Translations under genes and position numbers: made by a program
Assembly: GCA_017619755.1 (NCBI GenBank)
Contig: JAFZRU010000041.1
Coordinates: forward strand, 1-39,268
Length of the DNA stretch: 39,268 bases
Source: Prevotella sp.
Lineage (GTDB): Bacteria; Bacteroidota; Bacteroidia; Bacteroidales; Bacteroidaceae
Direction of reading: 5' to 3'
Notes under the pieces: generated by a model
Told to the model about the DNA's origin: nothing
The model's database searches: none
Seen by the model: only the letters and a program-made list of their open reading frames with translations
In this document: piece by piece, positions 27,077 through 32,775 of the stretch
Numbering within the stretch: position 1 is the stretch's first letter
How the letters are laid out: the number at the start of each line of letters is the position of its first letter

Positions 27077-27493
27077 ATGAAACAAATAACAGAAGAACAG
27101 GCAATTGCCCTTATCAAGGAGTTCCAGGATCATAGTCTGATAAATCTCGATTTGAATGAAGCCGAGGTTTTTGTGTTTCATGAGCAAATGCAGGACCAAA
27201 AATATGCTTATCTCTGCGAGGCAAGCCTTCATGAGGCATACACTGAAAAGGATAGCCGTATTGATAAACTACTCCAGATGCTGAAGCCGGAGATTGATGC
27301 GCTTAGCCATCCACCACGTTATTTCCAGATTCAGATACTTTTCTCTCAAGATGCAATGTTGATGATGGATGAGTTAAATTCGATGCAAGACTTTCTCAAC
27401 TGCTATGAGGGAATTGAGATTAAATGGTCGCTGAAATCTGTTGAGAATGAGACAAACTATATAAAGATGCAAATTATTACCGTAACGCAGTGA
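27077..27493 (+). CDS. Hypothetical protein, 138 aa
   Basis: Not recognised. It is a soluble acidic protein with no signal peptide, mixed helix and strand (PPRYFQIQILFSQDAMLMMDEL; IEIKWSLKSVENETNYIKMQ). The ATG at 27077 is chosen over the GTG two codons earlier because the sequence AGAGGTG at 27067-27073 makes a good ribosome-binding site. The coding DNA is AT-richer than the flanking nuclease and nif3 genes. A small hairpin (TGATGT / ACATCA) overlaps the stop at 27491-27506. Confidence 0.7.
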   Translation: MKQITEEQAIALIKEFQDHSLINLDLNEAEVFVFHEQMQDQKYAYLCEASLHEAYTEKDSRIDKLLQMLKPEIDALSHPPRYFQIQILFSQDAMLMMDELNSMQDFLNCYEGIEIKWSLKSVENETNYIKMQIITVTQ

Positions 27494-27613
27494 TGTTATG
27501 ACATCAATCCACTTTAAAGGTTAATTATCATAAAAGGAGCATAATTGATAAGAGATAATAGAGAATATTCTTAAGGAAATTGAAACTTTAAAAGGAATTG
27601 TAAATCTGTAGAT

Positions 27614-27796
27614 TTGTTTCTCACAAGGAGAAAAGAAAAATACATAGCCTCTGCTCCAAACAGGCAGAGGCTTCGTCTATCTTTGCAACACAAACAAATT
27701 ATCATTATTGAAGTGGATGATGAGCCATATTACCTAGTATTTCAAAAAGCCATTGAATTGTGTCGATTACTTTTAGAAGAAAATGGTAATACATAA
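27614..27796 (+). CDS. Doubtful short ORF or gene remnant, 60 aa
   Basis: The frame starts only with TTG at 27614. Its second half (IIIIEVDDEPYYLVF followed by QKAIELCRLLLEEN) reads like a real protein C terminus. The first half crosses a hairpin (27646-27672) and a -7 box (27678-27685), which argues against translation there. Just upstream another frame (27552-27611) reads IIENILKEIETLKGIVNL before a stop. Both suggest a decayed small gene. No function is assigned. The 355-base gap 27494-27848 holds nothing else. Confidence 0.25.
   Translation: MFLTRRKEKYIASAPNRQRLRLSLQHKQIIIIEVDDEPYYLVFQKAIELCRLLLEENGNT
27646..27685 (+). promoter_or_regulatory. 9-bp hairpin immediately followed by a -7 box
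   Basis: Perfect arms AGCCTCTGC (27646-27654) and GCAGAGGCT (27664-27672), then TATCTTTG at 27678-27685. It may serve the LRR gene starting at 27849, giving a long leader of about 155 bases. Whether the hairpin is an operator or a terminator of upstream transcription is undetermined. Confidence 0.45.
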
Positions 27797-27848
27797 TGAG
27801 ACCCAATCTTATTGTGATAATATTTACTAATAATTCATTGAAAAGGTA

Positions 27849-28916
27849 ATGAACAAAACTTTTACGTGTACACATGATCTTCCTCTGCGGATGCAGTTGA
27901 ATGATGAAGAACTCCTGAAGATGAGTGAAATCCATTTGAAGGGCTTTATAGATGGTGATGATATGCTGCTCTTGTCAAAAATGTCAAAGTATGGACGTTT
28001 GCGATTTCTTGATATGGGTGGCGTGACAGAGTTGGCCGTTTCTCACTTATACGAATTAGACGATGGCGAATGTTCGGGAAACCACATACCTTTTTATCAA
28101 AATGACAGATTGGAAGAGGTGATTTTTCCTCATGTCAAGATGATTGACGCACAAATGTTTGTTGATTGTAAAAAGTTGAGAAAAGTGGTGATTCCTAAAA
28201 CGCTCCATGAATTGGGTGAAGAGATTTTATCTGACTGTCCCAATGTTGAGGAAATTTATGTGCCAAGTAATCTCATTTTACCTACATCTCATGATTGGAA
28301 TTCTTTTTTCTTTCCAAGTTATAGTTTTATGGGAAGCGGAAAGCGGTTTGTATCCGACAATGAAGGATGGCCGGATGATGAGGGATCCCATTGTTTTTTT
28401 GCGTATGATGGCGTATTGTATCATATTGGTGATGGCGTTGGGATAGAACTTTATCGCTATCCTGCAGGAGACGAGAGAACAGAATTCGTTATTCCAGATG
28501 GTGTGACCCACATTTGCAAGTTTGCATTTTTAAATGCTCAGCATCTAAAAAGTGTCACAATGTCATCCAGTGTGCGGTCTTTTGAAGAAAACCCGTTTGA
28601 GAAATGCCATTCACTTGAGACCATTATCTTCAAGAGTGAGGATTACCGTATGTATTCATTGGAAGATGTATCTAATCTTGGAAGCCAACTTGGCCTAAAG
28701 GATCTTCCTCATCTCAAACACATTTATCTGTATGCTAAAAGACCAGAGAATGTGTGTTTTGATATGTTTCATAGTTTGGATAATCTCGGGGAAGTGACAC
28801 TTTATGTGCCTCGGTCCTGCAAGAAGGTTTATGAGGATTTTGATGTGGAATGGATCGACGGTAGTGTGAAAAAGTCATATCGCAGGTTTCACCATATCGA
28901 AGAATTTGACAACTGA
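27849..28916 (+). CDS. BspA-like leucine-rich repeat protein without signal peptide
   Basis: A 355-residue LRR_5-type protein; repeats are seen as LEEVIFPHVKMI, LRKVVIPKTLHELGEE, VEEIYVPSN, TEFVIPDGVTHICKFAFLNA, LKSVTMSSSVRSF and LKHIYLYAKRP. Unlike the BspA proteins in the 2798-22385 cluster it has no signal peptide, dockerin or sorting domain, so it should be cytoplasmic, and its binding partner is unknown. A purine-rich stretch AAAAGG precedes the ATG at 27849. The gene is AT-richer than neighbouring core genes and sits in the accessory stretch between the nuclease and nif3. Confidence 0.75.
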   Translation: MNKTFTCTHDLPLRMQLNDEELLKMSEIHLKGFIDGDDMLLLSKMSKYGRLRFLDMGGVTELAVSHLYELDDGECSGNHIPFYQNDRLEEVIFPHVKMIDAQMFVDCKKLRKVVIPKTLHELGEEILSDCPNVEEIYVPSNLILPTSHDWNSFFFPSYSFMGSGKRFVSDNEGWPDDEGSHCFFAYDGVLYHIGDGVGIELYRYPAGDERTEFVIPDGVTHICKFAFLNAQHLKSVTMSSSVRSFEENPFEKCHSLETIIFKSEDYRMYSLEDVSNLGSQLGLKDLPHLKHIYLYAKRPENVCFDMFHSLDNLGEVTLYVPRSCKKVYEDFDVEWIDGSVKKSYRRFHHIEEFDN

Positions 28917-28940
28917 TTTTATTGATTTTACTGAAAGAGG
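28909..28940 (+). repeat. 33-bp direct repeat, right copy
   Basis: Second copy of 27005-27037. It overlaps the last codons and stop of the LRR gene; the similar 26983-27004 element overlaps the nuclease stop in the same way. Confidence 0.6.
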
Positions 28941-29002
28941 TTTGGTGCAGCCGTAGGGTCAGATTTTATGCTGTCGTAGAGTTATGAACCGATATCCTGT
29001 TG

Positions 29003-29085
29003 TAAACATTCGCCCTTTCGGGCGAGCGGATGGACATGAAGTCCACCCCTACAGCAGCACCAAGTTCTCGGAACGGCATTTTGGA
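29003..29085 (+). repeat. Dispersed intergenic repeat, locus 3
   Basis: Hairpin CGCCCtttcGGGCG at 29011-29024, then TGGACatgaaGTCCA hairpin and CCCCTAC at about 29031-29052, then a diverged 'agcagcacc ... ttttgg' tail. Same module order as loci at 30706 and 37897. Confidence 0.85.
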
Positions 29086-29314
29086 ATGAGGGCTCGTAAG
29101 GTGATGAAAGACAAGAAGAAAAATTTTATCAAGAATTTAAGAATTCGAGAATTTATGACCAAGACTACGAATTGTCCATTAATTCTGACGCACAGCAATT
29201 TGCGATTAATTATATGGAAATTCACGTTTAATTGTTATTCGCCGAACTGTTACATTTTTTAATCTTAAAATTTTAATTTTTCATTTTTAATTTGTTACCG
29301 GTGTTTCCTCAAAC
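29086..29314. other. AT-rich intergenic DNA
   Basis: No credible gene. The stretch 29172-29235 shares the words AATTGTCCATTAATT and TAATTATATGG with the repeat elements at 23560 and 25779, so a decayed third copy is possible. The end is an A/T run near 29255-29295. Confidence 0.4.
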
Positions 29315-29376
29315 CCTAAAATAAGTTAAACTAAGGGGTGAAATGGTGGATGTTTCGGGGAGATGTGCTATCTTTG
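29315..29376 (+). promoter_or_regulatory. Repeated promoter cassette, copy 1 (before the ATPase gene)
   Basis: 62 bases ending in the -7 box TATCTTTG (29369-29376). They match 30904-30965 with two substitutions and two one-base gaps. The copies precede different genes in the same orientation and bracket the ATPase gene. Confidence 0.85.
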
Positions 29377-29402
29377 TATTCCCATCAAAAAATGTATTAT
29401 GT

Positions 29403-29489
29403 AGGAAAATGCGGAGTTGTACTCCTGATTTTATAGGAAAATACGGAGTTGTACTCCCGATTTTATTGGGAAATACGGAGTTGCGTACC
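29403..29489 (+). repeat. Three 32-bp tandem units in the ATPase leader
   Basis: Units start at 29403, 29435 and 29467. The first two contain the perfect palindrome GGAGTtgtACTCC (29413-29425, 29445-29457); in the third it is altered. They lie between the predicted transcript start (about 29383) and the ATG at 29505, so they would form serial hairpins in the mRNA leader or act as operator sites. Confidence 0.85.
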
Positions 29490-29504
29490 ATAAGAAACAT
29501 CATT

Positions 29505-30668
29505 ATGATAGAAAGAATCCATCAAATAGAAGACGTGAAAGAGGGTAGTGTGTTCCTATTTGGGGCTCGCCAGACAGGGAAAACGACATTACTTTTAAAA
29601 CTATTCCCACATAGCAGATTCTATGACTTGTTGGAAACAGATGTATATGAACGTATGCATCGCAATCCTTCCCTGCTTAGGCAGGAACTGGCCAATGCCA
29701 ACAAAGGGGAGATTGTCATCATCGACGAAATACAACTGATTCCAGAGTTGCTCAACGAGGTGCATTGGCTGATTACAAGACAAGATATTCATTTCATCTT
29801 GAGTGGTTCCAGCGCAAGAAAACTGAAACGTAAGGGAGTGAATTCGCTTGGAGGACGTGCAGTCAGAAATATTCTCTATCCGTTGGTAAGTGCGGAAATT
29901 CCTGATTTTGACCTCATCAAAGCGGTCAATAGAGGGATGCTGCCCACCCATTACTTGGCTGGCAATGAAAGGACTTTGATGAAACGTTTGCAGGCGTATG
30001 TCTCTGTTTATCTCAAAGAGGAGATTGCAGCGGAAGCGTTGGTTCGCAAACTGTCTTCCTTTAGCAGGTTCATGGAGATTGCCGCCCTTACAGATGGTGA
30101 AATGGTGAACTATAGCAATATCGCACAAGACTGTGGAATAGACGCCAAAACGGTAAAGGAATATTTTTCCATTCTTGAAGAGACCCTTGTTGGTTATATG
30201 ATTCCTGCTTTCACGCATACAGTGAAACGCCGGTTGAACCAGGCCCCTCGTTTCTATTATTTCGATGTTTCATTGCCCAATTATCTATTGCATCGCCATC
30301 AGATGCAACCTGGTAGTGATGATTTCGGACACGCTTTTGAGCATCTAATGATTCAAGAAATCGTTGCTTATCTTGGTTACCATGATGTGGAAGGTGTTCT
30401 TTCTTATTGGCATACTTACAATGGATATGAAGTAGATGCCATATTGGGGGATGGGGAAGTGGCCATAGAGTTCAAGTCATCTAAAGAAGTGCAGTCTAAA
30501 CATCTCAGGGGATTAAAGGCTTTCAAAGAAGAGCATCCTGATGCAAGGCTCATCATCGTGTCTCTTGATGCCGCTCCACGATTGTTCCATGAAGTAGAGG
30601 TCTTGCCTGCCAATTCCTTTTTAAAGAAACTGTGGGATGGGGAAATATTCCGAAGAGAACATCCATGA
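29505..30668 (+). CDS. AAA-family ATPase with C-terminal DUF4143 domain
   Basis: A 387-residue cytoplasmic P-loop ATPase of the ATP-binding/DUF4143 family common in Bacteroidetes; cellular role unknown. Walker A is GARQTGKT (Lys26), Walker B is IVIIDEIQ, and a sensor-like segment reads FILSGSSARKLKR. A winged-helix-like middle (NYSNIAQDCGIDAKTVKEYF) follows. The C-terminal part has YEVDAIL and VAIEFKSSK, the D...ExK arrangement of PD-(D/E)xK nuclease folds. The start at 29505 gives the usual family N terminus; the frame extends to 29343, but that would translate the promoter and the tandem hairpins. The gene lies between two copies of a 62-bp promoter repeat, suggesting acquisition next to nif3. 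Confidence 0.85.
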   Translation: MIERIHQIEDVKEGSVFLFGARQTGKTTLLLKLFPHSRFYDLLETDVYERMHRNPSLLRQELANANKGEIVIIDEIQLIPELLNEVHWLITRQDIHFILSGSSARKLKRKGVNSLGGRAVRNILYPLVSAEIPDFDLIKAVNRGMLPTHYLAGNERTLMKRLQAYVSVYLKEEIAAEALVRKLSSFSRFMEIAALTDGEMVNYSNIAQDCGIDAKTVKEYFSILEETLVGYMIPAFTHTVKRRLNQAPRFYYFDVSLPNYLLHRHQMQPGSDDFGHAFEHLMIQEIVAYLGYHDVEGVLSYWHTYNGYEVDAILGDGEVAIEFKSSKEVQSKHLRGLKAFKEEHPDARLIIVSLDAAPRLFHEVEVLPANSFLKKLWDGEIFRREHP

Positions 30669-30705
30669 CGTATCTACGCACGTAGTTTCTGGCTTCATGT
30701 CGTCG

Positions 30706-30836
30706 TGGCTTCAAGAAGCCGTATGTCAAACATTCGCCCTGAGGGGCGAGCGGATGGACATAAAGTCCACCTCTACAGCAATGATGGCCTCTTGGCGTTT
30801 TGGGGAAGCACTTGCGGAAAGATACGGATAGTCATT
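30706..30836 (+). repeat. Dispersed intergenic repeat, locus 4 (longest form)
   Basis: Serial hairpins: GGCTTCaaGAAGCC (30707-30720), CGCCCtgagGGGCG (30735-30748) and TGGACataaaGTCCA (about 30754-30768). They are followed by about 60 bases nearly identical to 1098-1159. The 326-base gap 30669-30994 holds this repeat, a GC-rich stretch and the promoter cassette at 30904, but no gene. Confidence 0.85.
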
Positions 30837-30903
30837 TCGCTACGCTCGTACCGCCCGTTTGCTGAGCGGCAGCCGCTTTGCGGTCTTGGTGTGACGCAGG
30901 TTT

Positions 30904-30965
30904 CCTAAAATAAGTTAAACTAAGGGTGAAAATGGTGGATGTTTCGGGGAGAAGTGTTATCTTTG
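30904..30965 (+). promoter_or_regulatory. Repeated promoter cassette, copy 2 (before nif3)
   Basis: Copy of 29315-29376 with -7 box TATCTTTG at 30958-30965, 30 bases before the nif3 start. Confidence 0.85.
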
Positions 30966-30994
30966 CAGTTCAATCCAAAAAAAGCTTGTAAAGC

Positions 30995-31780
30995 GTGAAA
31001 ATAAAAGAAGTGGTGAATGCCCTTGAAGAGTTCGCGCCTCTGCCCCTGCAGGAAGACTATGATAATGCCGGCCTGCAAGTGGGATTGACAGAGACGGAAG
31101 TATCAGGGGCATTATTGTGTCTTGACGTGACGGAGGAAGTGGTGGACGAGGCGGTGGCCAAGGGCTGCAACCTCATCGTGTCGCACCATCCTCTCATCTT
31201 CCGCGCCCTCAAGCGAGTGACCGGTGCCAACATGGTGCAACGCTGCGTGATGAAGGCCATCATTAACGGTGTGGCCATCGTGTCGATGCACACCAACTTG
31301 GACAATGCCGTGGGCGGTGTCAATTACAAGATGGCCGAGAAGTTGCACTTGCGCGACATCTCCATCCTCGCCCCCCGCGAGGCGGGAGGTGCGAGTGGCG
31401 GAAGCGGTGTGATAGGCACGTTGGAAGCGCCGATGGAAGCCTCCGAGTTCATCGCCATGCTCAAGGAGACGTTCCAAGTGTCGTGTGTCCAGACCAATCA
31501 GTTGCTTCGCCGGTCCATCAGCCGCGTGGGACTATGTGGTGGAGCCGGTGCCTTCCTCCTTGGAGATGCCATGGCCGCCGGTGCCGACGCCTTCATCACT
31601 GGCGAGATGCATTACCATGACTTTTTCGACCATGAGCAGGAGGTGCAGGTGTGTGTCATTGGGCATTATGAGAGCGAGCAATACACCACCGAGATTTTCA
31701 AGCAAGTCATTGAGGAGCGGTGTCCGGGCGTGAGGTGTGTCCTCACCGACGTGCACACCAATCCCATCGTTTATATGTAA
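30995..31780 (+). CDS. Nif3-like dinuclear metal centre protein
   Basis: Member of the NIF3/YbgI (DUF34) family, a hexameric metal-binding protein sometimes labelled GTP cyclohydrolase I type 2; the true reaction is not settled. Metal-ligand motifs are visible: IVSHHPLIF near residue 65, SMHTNLDNA near 100, and near the C terminus GHYESEQ, with EMHYHDF before it. The 261-residue length is that of the short family form without the middle insertion. It starts with GTG at 30995, where the family N terminus (MKIKEVVNALEEFAPL) begins. The zinc-ribbon gene follows after 21 bases, an arrangement usual in Bacteroidetes, so they form an operon. Confidence 0.92.
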   Translation: MKIKEVVNALEEFAPLPLQEDYDNAGLQVGLTETEVSGALLCLDVTEEVVDEAVAKGCNLIVSHHPLIFRALKRVTGANMVQRCVMKAIINGVAIVSMHTNLDNAVGGVNYKMAEKLHLRDISILAPREAGGASGGSGVIGTLEAPMEASEFIAMLKETFQVSCVQTNQLLRRSISRVGLCGGAGAFLLGDAMAAGADAFITGEMHYHDFFDHEQEVQVCVIGHYESEQYTTEIFKQVIEERCPGVRCVLTDVHTNPIVYM

Positions 31781-31801
31781 CCCAAACCAGAAGATATCAA
31801 T

Positions 31802-32623
31802 ATGGCAAAGAAAGACCCAACAGATTTAACCGTGGAGAAGAAACTGGAAGCTTTGTTCCAGTTGCAGACAACCTTGTCTCAAATCGATGAGAAGCGAGCC
31901 CTCCGGGGAGAGCTTCCCTTGGAGGTGCAGGACCTTGAGGACGAAATCACCGGCCTTCGGACGCGTATAGAGAAGATAGAGAGCGAGATACAGGAGTTCA
32001 AAGCCGCTATCAACCAGAAGCGTGGCGACATCGAGGAGGCTCAGGCCATCGTGGCTCGCTACAAGGAACAGCTCAACGATGTGAAGAACAACCGCGAGTA
32101 TGACATGCTGAGCAAGGAGATTGTCTTCCAAGAGTTGGAGATAGAGTTGTGCAACAAGAAAATCAACGAGGCCTTGGTGAGGATTGACGAGAAAGATGCC
32201 TTGCTGAAGCAGAACCAGGAGCAGGTAGAGTACAAGTTGCAGACGCTTGAGGAGAAGAAGAGCGAATTGGACTCCATCATGCAGGAGACCCGTGATGAGG
32301 AAGACAAGCTCAAGTCGAAGGCCAAGACCTTGGAAGACAAGATAGAGGAGCGTCTTCTTAACAGTTTCAAGCGCATTCGCAAGAACGCCCGCAACGGCCT
32401 TGGCGTGGTGTATGTGCAGCGCGACGCCTGCGGCGGCTGCTTCAACAAAATCCCTCCCCAGCGTCAGCTCGACATCAAGATGCACAAGAAGATCATCGTG
32501 TGCGAGTATTGCGGCCGCATCCTCATCGACCCCGAACTTGCCGGAGTGAAGGCTGTCGCCTCTACTGACGAGAAGACCAAGAAGCGGTCTTCAAAGCGTA
32601 AGAAGGCAGAGGGAGAAGGTTAA
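31802..32623 (+). CDS. Coiled-coil protein with C4 zinc ribbon
   Basis: A 273-residue cytoplasmic protein. Residues about 15-190 are a long charged coiled coil (e.g. IEKIESEIQEFKAAINQKRG). Residues 205-245 carry a zinc ribbon with cysteine pairs ACGGC and CEYC, and the tail is Lys/Ser-rich (KKRSSKRKK). It matches the family often annotated 'zinc ribbon domain-containing protein, possibly nucleic acid-binding', found next to nif3 in many bacteria. Function unknown; the ribbon and basic tail suggest nucleic-acid contact. A strong terminator follows at 32713. Confidence 0.9.
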   Translation: MAKKDPTDLTVEKKLEALFQLQTTLSQIDEKRALRGELPLEVQDLEDEITGLRTRIEKIESEIQEFKAAINQKRGDIEEAQAIVARYKEQLNDVKNNREYDMLSKEIVFQELEIELCNKKINEALVRIDEKDALLKQNQEQVEYKLQTLEEKKSELDSIMQETRDEEDKLKSKAKTLEDKIEERLLNSFKRIRKNARNGLGVVYVQRDACGGCFNKIPPQRQLDIKMHKKIIVCEYCGRILIDPELAGVKAVASTDEKTKKRSSKRKKAEGEG

Positions 32624-32712
32624 AGCTCTTCTTCAAAGACCATAAAAAATCCGTGCTGTTCGGTTGAAAACGGCCTTGCAGGTCGTCTTTGTACAAATCC
32701 ATCCGCACAACG

Positions 32713-32742
32713 AAAAAATCCCGCCCATCGGCGGGATTTTTT
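32713..32742. terminator. Bidirectional intrinsic terminator between convergent genes
   Basis: Perfect 13-base stem (32713-32725 with 32730-32742), CATC loop, an A run on the left arm and a T run on the right. It serves both the zinc-ribbon gene (plus) and the dockerin-tailed gene (minus). Confidence 0.92.
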
Positions 32743-32775
32743 ATGGTGGTAGGCCGAAGCCTACGTTGTTTTCCT

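Noticed and set aside
28984-29262. Short ORFs reading NIRPxGRADGHxVHPYSS at 28984, 30705 and 37767
   Set aside because: These are translations of the dispersed hairpin repeat in whichever frame is open; the shared peptide reflects DNA repeat identity, not a protein family.
29403-29489. Possible small CRISPR array
   Set aside because: Units are contiguous with a 32-base period and no unique spacers, there are no cas genes, and they lie in the leader of one gene.
29343-29504. Upstream start for the ATPase at 29343
   Set aside because: It would translate the -7 box and the tandem hairpins; the family N terminus begins at 29505.
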